A stretch of DNA of 64,000 nt from Rhizobium sp. CC-YZS058 (lineage in GTDB: Bacteria > Pseudomonadota > Alphaproteobacteria > Rhizobiales > Rhizobiaceae). Made by a program: the position numbers and the translations under genes. Below, piece after piece: positions 36,295 to 44,977 of the stretch. The DNA lies in assembly GCF_034720595.1 (NCBI RefSeq), contig NZ_JAYESJ010000001.1, positions 374,501-438,500 on the forward strand, in the 5' to 3' direction. Below the pieces are notes generated by a model. That model was not told the DNA's origin, searched no databases, and worked only from the letters and a program-made list of their open reading frames with translations. Within the stretch, counting starts at the first letter, position 1. Each line of letters begins with the position of its first letter.

Positions 36295-37008
36295 ATGGAC
36301 CCGATGCCGCACATCCTCGTCGTCGACGACGATCCTGAAATCCGCCGCCTGCTCGGCAAATATCTCGATGGGCAGGGATTTCGCGTCAGCCTGGCCGGAA
36401 GCCGGGCGGAGTGCGAAACGCGCCTTGCCGACTCGCGGGTCGATCTTCTCGTGCTCGATGTCATGCTGCCGGACGGGTCCGGCCTCGATCTCTGCCGGAC
36501 CCTGCGCGACCGAATGCCCCAGCTGTCCGTCATCCTGCTGACGGCGCTGAAGGAGGATGTGGACCGGATCCTGGGCCTGGAATTTGGCGCGGACGATTAT
36601 CTCGGCAAGCCGTTCAACCCACGTGAGCTTGCGGCCCGCATTCGCGCCGTGCTGCGCCGCGGGCGCAGCGAGCCGCAGCCCACAGCGGATCGCCGCTATG
36701 CCTTCGCAGGCTATGTCGCCGACATCGAAACCCGGACCGTGGCGGCCCCGGATGGTCGCCTCGTCGATCTGACGGGCGGAGAGTTCGAGCTGCTTCTCGT
36801 CCTGCTGCAGCGCCCCGGCCGCATTCTCTCGCGCGAGGCCTTGCTCGACCTCACCCAAGGCCGCTCGGCCGACCCCTTTGATCGCTCGATCGACATTCTG
36901 GTCAGCCGCCTGCGCCGCAAGCTCGGCGATGACAGCGCCTTCAACATCCTGAAGACGATCCGCAACAAGGGTTACCAGCTGTCCGTTCCGGTCGAGCGGG
37001 GCGCCTGA
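36295..37008 (+). CDS. OmpR-family response regulator
   Basis: A 237-residue two-component regulator. The receiver domain has the acidic pocket DDD at 11-13, phosphoacceptor Asp55 in LVLDVMLPDG, the Thr in ILLTALKED and the Lys in LGKPFNP. The C-terminal half is the OmpR/PhoB winged helix, ending NILKTIRNKGYQLSV. An ATG at 36304 is an alternative start. It precedes its kinase by one base and is divergent from the Mrp operon, which it may or may not control. Confidence 0.92.
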   Translation: MDPMPHILVVDDDPEIRRLLGKYLDGQGFRVSLAGSRAECETRLADSRVDLLVLDVMLPDGSGLDLCRTLRDRMPQLSVILLTALKEDVDRILGLEFGADDYLGKPFNPRELAARIRAVLRRGRSEPQPTADRRYAFAGYVADIETRTVAAPDGRLVDLTGGEFELLLVLLQRPGRILSREALLDLTQGRSADPFDRSIDILVSRLRRKLGDDSAFNILKTIRNKGYQLSVPVERGA

Positions 37009-37009
37009 C

Positions 37010-38272
37010 ATGCCGATGCTGTCGCTGCGTACCCGCTTTACCGCCCTGCTGGTCGCGGCCGTGTTGTTCGTGATGGTGGTCGCCGCCTTCGTCACCGCGT
37101 CGATTCTGGCCAAGCCGCCGGAGGCGCTCTTCGATTTGGCGACGGCGGAAAAGGCGGAGATGGCGCGCATCCTGCTGGACGCAGATCCGACGGCCGCCAC
37201 GAGGCTTGCCATCCCCGTCCGCGCCGCCCCGCCTTCCGGCCAGCAAGACCGCGAACTGACCGAGCGCGTTCAGCGCCAGGCCAAGGCCCGGGGCTATTCG
37301 GTCGATCTTCTGATCGCGCGCAGCGGTCATACGCTCGGCCGCGACCTGGCGATCCGGCTGAAGGACGGGCGCTGGGCCCTGCTTGGCAATCCCGGCCGCG
37401 CGGCCTTTCCGCTCAAGCCGCTCACCGCCTATCTGACGCTGGTCGCGCTCGGCGTTGTCGGTGTTGCGGTCTATGCCAGTGCGGTCATGCTGCGCCCGCT
37501 CCGCCTGCTGGAGGAGACGACGGCCGCCATCAGCGCCGATGGCAAGATCCCGAAGATCCGCGAGACCGGTCCGATCGAGCTGAGGACCACGGCGCGCACC
37601 ATCAATCGTCTGGCCGCCCGGCTCAATGCCGCAATCTCCAGCCGCATGCGGCTGGTGGCGGCGGCAGGCCACGATATGCGCACACCGCTGACGCGCATGC
37701 GGCTGCGGGCGGAATTCGTGTCCGATCCCGAGGAACGGGCGCTCTGGCTCAAGGATCTGGAGGAACTCGACCAGATCGCCGACAGCGCCATCCGGCTTTT
37801 GCGGGAGGAGGTGGGGCCGAGCCTGAGCGAGGCGATCGCGCTCGATCCGCTGCTGAAGGACCTCGTCCATGAGCTCGTGGAGATCGGCCTGCCGGTGCGC
37901 CTTGGCCAAATCGAGGCGGTTCGGCTGCTGGCGGCGCCCTTTGCCCTCAAACGGGCGCTGCGCAATCTGATCGTCAACGCGGCCACCCATGGCGGCGAAG
38001 CGGAGGTCTCGCTTCTCACGGATGGCGACGAGGCGGTGCTGTCGATCGCCGATCAGGGGCCGGGCATTCCGGAGCATCTGCTCGGCCGCGTCTTTGAACC
38101 GTTTTTCCGCGTCGATGGGGCACGGCGCAAGCTCCTGCCGGGAGCCGGCCTCGGCCTCGCGATTGCGCGCGAGATCATCGACAACCAGTTCGGCCGGGTC
38201 TCGATTGCCAATCGACCCGGCGGCGGCCTGCAGCAGACCGTGCGCCTGCGCCGGATCGTGCAGGCTGCCTGA
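37010..38272 (+). CDS. Sensor histidine kinase
   Basis: A 420-residue EnvZ-like kinase with two membrane helices (about 10-33 and 139-160) around a small periplasmic domain of about 100 residues with no recognised fold. After a HAMP segment (MLRPLRLLEETTAAIS) comes the H-box AAAGHDMRTPLTRMRLRAE, with His221, then the N-box NLIVNAATHGG, G1 SIADQGPGIP and G2 GAGLGLAIAREI. It phosphorylates the adjacent regulator. The stimulus is unknown. No terminator is evident; 198 bases follow before the next gene. Confidence 0.92.
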   Translation: MPMLSLRTRFTALLVAAVLFVMVVAAFVTASILAKPPEALFDLATAEKAEMARILLDADPTAATRLAIPVRAAPPSGQQDRELTERVQRQAKARGYSVDLLIARSGHTLGRDLAIRLKDGRWALLGNPGRAAFPLKPLTAYLTLVALGVVGVAVYASAVMLRPLRLLEETTAAISADGKIPKIRETGPIELRTTARTINRLAARLNAAISSRMRLVAAAGHDMRTPLTRMRLRAEFVSDPEERALWLKDLEELDQIADSAIRLLREEVGPSLSEAIALDPLLKDLVHELVEIGLPVRLGQIEAVRLLAAPFALKRALRNLIVNAATHGGEAEVSLLTDGDEAVLSIADQGPGIPEHLLGRVFEPFFRVDGARRKLLPGAGLGLAIAREIIDNQFGRVSIANRPGGGLQQTVRLRRIVQAA

Positions 38273-38470
38273 CGCCTGTCCGCCGAAGCGCTGCAGCGTC
38301 GAATGCGACACAAACCGAAGCGTCGCGTATCGCCCTCGCATCATCCAAAATACCTCGCACCAGACCAAGGCCGCCCATTCCCTTCGGAAACCCATCGCCC
38401 TTGCGATCGAACTCCTCTAAGAGGGGCCCGCCGCGCAAACCCTGCGGTAGAAAAGGCTGGAGGACTGAGC

Positions 38471-38887
38471 GTGAGCGACCGGATCATTCTAACCGCGGGG
38501 CCGTTCCGCTTCGAGGCACGGCTCGAAACGCAGGCCGCCCCGAAGACAGTCGCTGCGATCCGGCGGATCCTGCCCTACCGCCAGAAGATCATTCATGTGC
38601 GCTGGAGCGGAGAGGGGCTGTGGATCCCGCTCGGTGAGGAGGATTTCGGGGTCGGCTACGAGAATGCGACGAGCTTTCCGGCGCCCGGGCAAATGTTGCT
38701 GCATCCCGGCAGCGTCAGCGAAACGGAGATGCTGCTTGCCTATGGCGGCGTGCATTTTGCGTCCAAGGTCGGACAACTGGCCGGCAACCATTTCCTGACC
38801 ATCACCTCGAACCTCGAGGACCTGCCGAAGCTCGGCAGGATGACCCTGTGGGAAGGCGCGCAGCCGATTCTGCTTTCGGCAGAGTAG
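38471..38887 (+). CDS. DUF3830 family protein
   Basis: A 138-residue soluble protein with a beta-rich composition. The pattern TVAAIRRILPYRQKIIHVRWSGEGLWIPLG, the YENATSFPAPGQMLLHPG block and the closing LEDLPKLGRMTLWEGAQ fit the cyclophilin-like DUF3830 family; I split the first pattern at its conserved Trp. The start is the GTG at 38471, with TGGAGGA seven bases upstream; the longer frame encodes unconserved sequence. The family often sits beside amidohydrolase or transporter genes, but none is adjacent here, so no pathway can be assigned. Confidence 0.72.
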   Translation: MSDRIILTAGPFRFEARLETQAAPKTVAAIRRILPYRQKIIHVRWSGEGLWIPLGEEDFGVGYENATSFPAPGQMLLHPGSVSETEMLLAYGGVHFASKVGQLAGNHFLTITSNLEDLPKLGRMTLWEGAQPILLSAE

Positions 38888-38917
38888 GCGCCGTTCATTC
38901 CGAATAGAATCACGACA

Positions 38918-38955
38918 TGAAAAAGCGCCGGTCTGCACAGGCAGCCGGCGCTTCG
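38918..38955 (-). terminator. Intrinsic terminator of the NodT-family gene
   Basis: On the minus strand, AAGCGCCGG and CCGGCGCTT form a 9-base stem, followed by a run of five T residues, 26 bases after the stop codon at 38979. This is the clearest intrinsic terminator in the window. It also lies between convergent genes and may act on both. Confidence 0.85.
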
Positions 38956-38978
38956 TTCTTTGTCGGCGCGAGGCGCGC

Positions 38979-40391
38979 TTACTTGCTGGCAACCTCGACA
39001 GAGGAGCCGCCGCCGATGGCGACGTTGAGCGCGACATAGTTGGCAGCCAGGCTGCGGATCGCCGCGGCCAGCTGGATGCGCGAGGAGGAAAGTGTGCGTT
39101 CGGCGTCGAGCACGTCGAGCAGCGAGGTCGCGCCGCCGCGATAGCTTTCGCGGGCGAGGCCCAGGGCCTGCTCGTAGGATGCAACGACGCGGCGCAGGGC
39201 GGCGACGGTCTCGTAGTTCTTGCGCAGGGCAATCAGCGCGTTCTCGACGTCCTCGACGGCGTCGAGCACCGTCTGCTTCCAGGTCAGGTACTGCTGCTGG
39301 GCGGCAGAGCGGTTGATGTCCACCTGGGCGCGGCGTGCGCCGCCGTTGAAGATCGGGATATCGAGCGCCGGACCGAAGCCCCAGCTGGTCAGGTTGCCGG
39401 TTGCCGCTTCGCCGAAGGTGCGCGATGCGCTGATCGACCCGCTGAGCGACAGGCTCGGATAAAGCTGCGCCTCGGCCACGCCGATCTGGGCGGTGGCAGC
39501 GGCAAGCCGGCGCTCGGCGGCGCGAATGTCCGGACGGTTGCGCACGAGGTCGGCCGGAATGCCGATCTTGGTGTCGTATCGCGGCCAGGGCTGCGAGGCA
39601 CCGCGCGTCAGCTCCGCGGTGATCGAGTTGGCCGGCAGGCCCAGCAGCGTGGCGATGTGGTTGGCCGCCTGGCGGAAGCCGGTTTCGTAAGCCGGAAGTT
39701 CAGCAAGTGTCGAATTGACGAGACCTTCGGCCTGGACGACGTCGAGGCTGGAGGCGGCGCCTGCGGCGCGGATGTCGTTGGTCAGCTTCAGGGTTTCGCG
39801 GCGCGAGGACAGGCTGAGCTTGGCCAGCGCCAGCGCCTCCTGGTTATAGCGGGCATCGACATAGGAGGTCACGAGGTCCGAGAGAAAGACCAGGCGGGCG
39901 ACATTGATGTCGTTATAGGCGGCATCGAGCGAGGCGTTCGCCGATTCGCGGGCACGGCGGTACTGGCCGAACAGGTCGAGCAGCCAGGAGGCATCGGCGC
40001 CGGCGGAGAGCGACTTGGTCTCCGAATGGCTGACGCCGGACTGGCGGCGCAGGTAGGATCCGTCGGAGCCTTGCGCATTGGCGCTGCCCGAACCGTTGAT
40101 CTGCGGCAGGCCGCCGGCGCCGGCAAGAATGACATTGGCGCGCGCTTCGTTGATTCGCTCGAGCGACTGCAGCACGTCCAGGTTCTGGTTCATGCCCTGG
40201 GCGACAAGGCTGTCGAGCCGCTTGTCGCGGAAGGCCTGCCACCAGGGATTGAGCGTGACATCGCCAGCTGGCTTTTCCGCCTTGGAGAACTTGGCCGGTA
40301 CCATCGGCGGTGGTGTCTGATAGTTCGGTCCGACGACGCAACCAGACAAGAGAAGCATACTCAAAGGCAGGAGCGCGTTCGCGATCTTCAT
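38979..40391 (-). CDS. NodT/OprM-type outer-membrane efflux lipoprotein
   Basis: A 470-residue TolC-superfamily channel. The lipobox LLLSGC puts the acylated Cys at residue 18, and it is followed by the NodT-family start VVGPNYQTPPP. Two repeated TolC halves form the coiled-coil tunnel; conserved pieces are NPWWQAFRDKRLDSLV, RNRPDIRAAERRLAAATAQIG and YRGGATSLLDVLDAER. GGGGA precedes the ATG at 40391. It is an orphan: no inner-membrane pump or adaptor is adjacent, so it may serve the EmrAB-type pair at 55-58 kb or a pump outside the window. Confidence 0.92.
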   Translation of the reverse strand: MKIANALLPLSMLLLSGCVVGPNYQTPPPMVPAKFSKAEKPAGDVTLNPWWQAFRDKRLDSLVAQGMNQNLDVLQSLERINEARANVILAGAGGLPQINGSGSANAQGSDGSYLRRQSGVSHSETKSLSAGADASWLLDLFGQYRRARESANASLDAAYNDINVARLVFLSDLVTSYVDARYNQEALALAKLSLSSRRETLKLTNDIRAAGAASSLDVVQAEGLVNSTLAELPAYETGFRQAANHIATLLGLPANSITAELTRGASQPWPRYDTKIGIPADLVRNRPDIRAAERRLAAATAQIGVAEAQLYPSLSLSGSISASRTFGEAATGNLTSWGFGPALDIPIFNGGARRAQVDINRSAAQQQYLTWKQTVLDAVEDVENALIALRKNYETVAALRRVVASYEQALGLARESYRGGATSLLDVLDAERTLSSSRIQLAAAIRSLAANYVALNVAIGGGSSVEVASK

Positions 40392-40626
40392 GACAGTCCC
40401 CATCCAACCGTGCCACCCGGTCGGTAACAAGTGATTCACCATGCCGTCTTATCAGGTTCGTGTCGCTAAGCGAGCCTTGGATGAAAGAAATGAGGGCCAT
40501 CCGCAACATGACGTGGAGAGTGTTTCCTCTCTGCCACGGTTGACTAGCCTAAGACCCTAAGAAAACCCCTCAAATCTTTGTTAAAAATTAACTTAAGCCT
40601 GCTTGCGAATCAGGTTCTGTCGCAGG

Positions 40627-43272
40627 TCAGGCGGATCGTGCATGCTCGGTCTGGGCGTAGGCGAGAAAAGCGTCCGCGCTCATCGGCTCGGCAAGCGCAT
40701 AGCCCTGCAGCGCGTCGCAGCCGAGCGTGCGCAACAGCTGCACATGGGCCGGCGTTTCGACGCCTTCGGCGATCACCTCGATACCGAGCGACTTGCCGAT
40801 GTCGACGATCGAAGAAACGAGGCGGCGCTGGCGGGGGGATTCGAGCATTGGTGTCACCAATTTCCGGTCGATCTTCAGTCGACGCGGCGTCAGCTTCAGG
40901 AGGCTGGTGATCGAAGCATAGCCGCTGCCGAAATCGTCGATCTCGATATCGATCCCCAGCTCCTTGATCGCGAGCACATTGTCGAAGAGCAGCCGGTCGT
41001 CCTCGTCGAAGAAGATCGATTCCAGCAATTCGAAGGACAGCCGCCCTTTCGGAATGGAGAGTGCCGAAAGCCGGTCTTTGAGCTGCTCGTCGCCGAGGCG
41101 GGCACGGGAGATGTTGACGGAAATCTTCGGAACATGCAGCCCGGCGGCATCCCAGAGCCTTGCCTGGGTGAGCGTCTGTTCCAGGATGCGCTGGTCGATC
41201 CGCGCGACGACATTGATGCTTTCCGCCGTCTTCAGGAAGGATTGCGGGGTCAGCAGGCCGCGGGTCGGATGCTTCCACCGGGCGAGGGCCTCGACGCCGG
41301 TCAGGGCAAGGGTCTGCGGGCAGAATTGCGGCTGGTAGTAGGCGATGAAGTCGTCGTTCTCCAGCCCGCGGAGAATATCGTCGGCGGTGCGTCGCGTGGT
41401 AAGAGCGGCGGTCTTCAGCGTCGGGCTGAAGGTTTCCGCCCGGCTCCGCCCGCGCCGCTTGGCCTCGTAAAGGGCAAGATCGGCCTCGACCAGCAACTGG
41501 TCCAGCGGCTGCCCCTGCTGATGATGGGCAAGGCCGATCGATACGGCAAGGCGGATCTCCTGCCCTTCGAAGACCATCGGCTCGCTCATGGCGGACAGTA
41601 TTTCGGCCGCCAGCGCTTCGCTGTCTTTCGCATCGGCGCCGCGCCGCAGGATGAGGAATTCGTCGCCCCCGATCCGCCCCACCGTGTCGTGCGGCCCGGC
41701 GAGCCGGTCGAGGATGCGGGCCGTGTGGCAGAGTACGGCATCGCCTGCGGCATGGCCGCCCGTGTCGTTGATCTCCTTGAACCGGTCGAGGTCGATGTGA
41801 AGCAGCGTCAGCGGCGCGCCCTCGGCCGGCATCTGCGCCAGCGCCTGATCAAGCGCCCGCCGATTGGCAAGGCCCGTCAGGGAATCATGCAGGGCATTGT
41901 ATTCCATCTGCCGGCGGGCGCGCTCGATCTCCTCGCTCTGCGCCACGGCCCGGCGTCGCGCCGCATCCAGCCGCTCGTTCTTTTCCGTTTCGGCAGTCAC
42001 GTCCCAGTTGACGCCGACCATGACGCGGCGGCCTGCACTCGGATCGAGCGTTCCCACGGCACGGATATGGCGGGTTCCACCATCGTCCAGGCGGATACGG
42101 AAGCGGGCCTGGAAGGTGGTGTTGGTCTCCAGCGCATCGGTCAAAGCCGCCAGCGTGGCCGGCGCATCCTCGGGATGCAGTGCCGTCTCCCAGCCGCCGC
42201 GCGAGGGCTGGAAGCTCTTCTGCTTGCCGTAGAGCTCGTACATCTTCTCGTCCCACAGCACGCTGCCGCGATCGACATCGAGCTCCCAGATGCCGGTCTG
42301 CGAGCTGGCGAGCGCCAGGCCGAGGCGGTGGGACAGCGCCTGGAGCCTTGCCTGGCTGACGCTGAGCACTGCGAGCGTGGTCTGTCGGTTCTGCAGAAGC
42401 AGGCTTGTGACGAAGGTGGGGACGATGACCAGAAGACCGGCGAGCCCCAGCAGCATCCGCACGATCGGCTGGTTGGGCGGCGCGGTTTCCCAGCCGGAGG
42501 CTGGCGTCGCGCGGATCGTCCAATTGCCGCCCGGAAGATCGATGGTCATGGCCACCGGATCCCGCTTCAGCAGCGCCGGCTCGCCGAAGAAGGTATCGGC
42601 GGGATCACCGTTGCGGCCGGAGATGGCGATTTCGATCGCGTCAGCGCTGAGCAGCCCGGCATCGCGATAGATTGCCTCGATATCGAGGACGCCGGAGAGG
42701 ATGCCGGTCACCGCACGGTTGCCGGCTGCATCTTCGGCGAAGATCGGATAGCGGGCGACCAGACCGATGCCGCCCTGCTTGAGGGGCAGGGGGCCGGCAA
42801 CGACCAGCCGCTTCTCGTCGCGCACCCGCATGGCGGCGGCGCTCTGCTTGGGATCGGTGCGGTAGTCGAGCCCGAGCGCCGCCGTGTTGCCCGCCTGCGG
42901 AAACACCTCGGAGACGACGAATCCCGGCGCATAGGCGAGCGAACGCAGATGGGCGCCATCCCGAAAGACCGATTCCGCGAGGCGGGCGAAATGGTCGGGC
43001 TTGGCTTCCGGTTCGGCGCTGACGGCGGCGGCGATGCCGCGCAGGAGCTGGATGTCGGTGTTGATGGCGATCTCGAGCGCGGAGCGGATCGGTTCAAGAT
43101 CGGCAGCAACGGCAGCACGCAGCTGGCTGCGGAACAGCGCGTGGTTCTGCCGGTCTGCCAGGACCGCGGCCGCGATGACGATGAGCAACACGAGAAGGGT
43201 CGGCAAAAACGCCGCCGCGAGCCCGCGGGGCGTTGGTTCTCCCTCACCCTTTTGTGCGGAACCCTTGTCCAT
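40627..43272 (-). CDS. CHASE-PAS-GGDEF-EAL signalling protein
   Basis: An 881-residue membrane protein for cyclic-di-GMP turnover. A membrane helix (about 18-40) and a second (about 265-288) flank a periplasmic CHASE domain. A PAS/PAC domain (about 315-430) precedes the GGDEF domain, whose active motif GGDEF is at 535-539. The EAL domain begins with GVEALARWKHP (EAL at 661-663) and keeps the Glu of ELLESIF, DDFGSGYAS, the Lys of KIDRKLV and EGVET, so both activities look intact. A ligand sensed outside the cell probably tips the balance between synthesis and breakdown. It stands alone. Confidence 0.93.
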   Translation of the reverse strand: MDKGSAQKGEGEPTPRGLAAAFLPTLLVLLIVIAAAVLADRQNHALFRSQLRAAVAADLEPIRSALEIAINTDIQLLRGIAAAVSAEPEAKPDHFARLAESVFRDGAHLRSLAYAPGFVVSEVFPQAGNTAALGLDYRTDPKQSAAAMRVRDEKRLVVAGPLPLKQGGIGLVARYPIFAEDAAGNRAVTGILSGVLDIEAIYRDAGLLSADAIEIAISGRNGDPADTFFGEPALLKRDPVAMTIDLPGGNWTIRATPASGWETAPPNQPIVRMLLGLAGLLVIVPTFVTSLLLQNRQTTLAVLSVSQARLQALSHRLGLALASSQTGIWELDVDRGSVLWDEKMYELYGKQKSFQPSRGGWETALHPEDAPATLAALTDALETNTTFQARFRIRLDDGGTRHIRAVGTLDPSAGRRVMVGVNWDVTAETEKNERLDAARRRAVAQSEEIERARRQMEYNALHDSLTGLANRRALDQALAQMPAEGAPLTLLHIDLDRFKEINDTGGHAAGDAVLCHTARILDRLAGPHDTVGRIGGDEFLILRRGADAKDSEALAAEILSAMSEPMVFEGQEIRLAVSIGLAHHQQGQPLDQLLVEADLALYEAKRRGRSRAETFSPTLKTAALTTRRTADDILRGLENDDFIAYYQPQFCPQTLALTGVEALARWKHPTRGLLTPQSFLKTAESINVVARIDQRILEQTLTQARLWDAAGLHVPKISVNISRARLGDEQLKDRLSALSIPKGRLSFELLESIFFDEDDRLLFDNVLAIKELGIDIEIDDFGSGYASITSLLKLTPRRLKIDRKLVTPMLESPRQRRLVSSIVDIGKSLGIEVIAEGVETPAHVQLLRTLGCDALQGYALAEPMSADAFLAYAQTEHARSA

Positions 43273-43345
43273 TCTTATCCCGTCCGCGTCAAAATGTTCG
43301 CGGATCCTGACAAAGGGATCTTAAGATTTCCTCTTGCGCGGCTAC

Positions 43346-44974
43346 TCAATCCACCGGTTCGGGGCTGGAGATCATCGAAACGAGCGTTTCCAGCCGGTCG
43401 GCCTCGCGCGGGATCTTGTCCTGGCGAAGCCGGGCAATGCGGGGAAAGCGCATGGCGACGCCGGACTTGTGGCGGGTTGAAAAGGCAATGCCCTCGAAGG
43501 CGACCTCGACGACGAAGCCATGCTCCGCCTCTGCCCGGACCGCGCGCACCGGGCCGAAGCGTTCGGTCGTGTTGTTGCGGACATAGCGGTCCAGCACTTC
43601 CAGCTCGGCATCGGTAAAGCCGAAATAGGCCTTGCCGACCGGAACCAGCATCTCGCCCTTCTCGCCCTCGGTCCAAACGCCAAAGGTGAAGTCCGAATAA
43701 TAGCTCGACCGTTTGCCGTGGCCGCGCTGGGCATACATCAGAACCGCATCGATATTGTAAGGCTCGCGCTTCCACTTGAACCACGGCCCCTTCATGCGCC
43801 CGGCCGTATAGGCGCTGTCGCGGCGCTTGAGCATGATGCCCTCGATCACCGGATCGGGCGGGCTGGCGCGCAGCCGGTCGAGCTCGTCCCAGGAGGTGAA
43901 GGGCACGAGCGGCGACAGATCGAAATGGCGGGGCGAAGTGGTTTCGATCAGTCGTGTCAGAGCGGCGCGGCGGGTGTCGAAGGGTTCGGGCCGCATGTCG
44001 CGGTCGCCCTCGAACAGCAGGTCGTAGCCGCGCACGAAGGCCGGATACTCCTCGATCGTCTTGCGCGTCACCGCCTTGCGGTTCAGCCGCTGCTGCAGGT
44101 CGGAGAAGGTGCGCGTCACCTGGTTCGATCGCAAGGTGCCGCCGACCAGCAGCTCGCCATCGATGACACCCTCGAAATCGATCGCTTCCAGAACATCGGG
44201 AAAGGCGCCGGAAATGTCGTCGCCGCTGCGGGAGTAGAGCCGGCGGGTGCCGGCGAGATTGGCCAGCTGTACGCGGATGCCGTCCCACTTCCATTCCGCG
44301 ACGAAATCAGCGGGGTCAAGGCCGTCGAGATCCTTGTCGCCGACGGGTGTGGCAAGCATGACGGAGTGGAAGACGGCGGGCATGGTCAGCGCTGGCCGCC
44401 CGGTATGTCCCTCCAGCCAGGCAAAGAGTTCGACATAGGGTGGCAACATGCCATGCCAGAGCGTCTCGATCTCCGCCACGTCGACGCCGCCGAGCTCGGC
44501 CAGCGCCTGCTTGACGAGGCGGGCCGAAACGCCGATGCGCATCGAGCCGGTGATGAGCTTGAGGAACGCGAAGCGCGAGGAGCCGTCGAGCCGGTCGAGC
44601 AGGCCGCGCACCAGGCTGCGCACGTCGGCGCGCCCGACCGACTGAAGCTGCTTGACGATCGTGCCGAGCGAGAGATCGCCGAGCGCGGCATCGTCCGGCT
44701 CCGTGCCCTCCCAGACGAGCGAGATGGTTTCGGCGAGATCGCCGACATAGTCATAGGAATATTGGAAGAGAACCGGGTCCATCCGCTCCAGCATCAACTG
44801 GCGTAGCAGGTTCGGCTTGACGGTCGACAGGCTCAGGCCACCGGCCAGCGCCGCCAGCGCATAGCCGCGGTCCGGGTCCGGCGTGGTGCGGAAATAGTCC
44901 GTCAGCAGGCGGATCTTGGCATTGCGCTGCGGGGTCAGAACGAGGCGGTCGATAAGCTCGGCAAAGGCGTGCAT
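43346..44974 (-). CDS. ATP-dependent DNA ligase (repair-cluster type)
   Basis: A 542-residue ATP-dependent ligase of the PP_1105-like family found with a partner exonuclease. An N-terminal helical DNA-binding domain (1-200) precedes the nucleotidyltransferase domain, with motif I EWKWDGIRVQL carrying adenylated Lys229, motif III FVRGYDLLFEG, motif IV EGIMLKRRDS and motif V GPWFKWKREP. The OB fold follows, with RLRQDKIPREAD near the C-terminus. It would seal nicks in a repair route. It is separated by three bases from the exonuclease gene upstream. The usual helicase and phosphoesterase genes of this cluster are not next to it. Confidence 0.9.
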   Translation of the reverse strand: MHAFAELIDRLVLTPQRNAKIRLLTDYFRTTPDPDRGYALAALAGGLSLSTVKPNLLRQLMLERMDPVLFQYSYDYVGDLAETISLVWEGTEPDDAALGDLSLGTIVKQLQSVGRADVRSLVRGLLDRLDGSSRFAFLKLITGSMRIGVSARLVKQALAELGGVDVAEIETLWHGMLPPYVELFAWLEGHTGRPALTMPAVFHSVMLATPVGDKDLDGLDPADFVAEWKWDGIRVQLANLAGTRRLYSRSGDDISGAFPDVLEAIDFEGVIDGELLVGGTLRSNQVTRTFSDLQQRLNRKAVTRKTIEEYPAFVRGYDLLFEGDRDMRPEPFDTRRAALTRLIETTSPRHFDLSPLVPFTSWDELDRLRASPPDPVIEGIMLKRRDSAYTAGRMKGPWFKWKREPYNIDAVLMYAQRGHGKRSSYYSDFTFGVWTEGEKGEMLVPVGKAYFGFTDAELEVLDRYVRNNTTERFGPVRAVRAEAEHGFVVEVAFEGIAFSTRHKSGVAMRFPRIARLRQDKIPREADRLETLVSMISSPEPVD

Positions 44975-44977
44975 GGC

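Noticed and set aside
40603..43617. A plus-strand open frame of about 1,000 codons opposite the GGDEF-EAL gene
   Set aside because: The opposite strand has intact catalytic motifs. The frame shows only low-complexity Arg/Gly composition.
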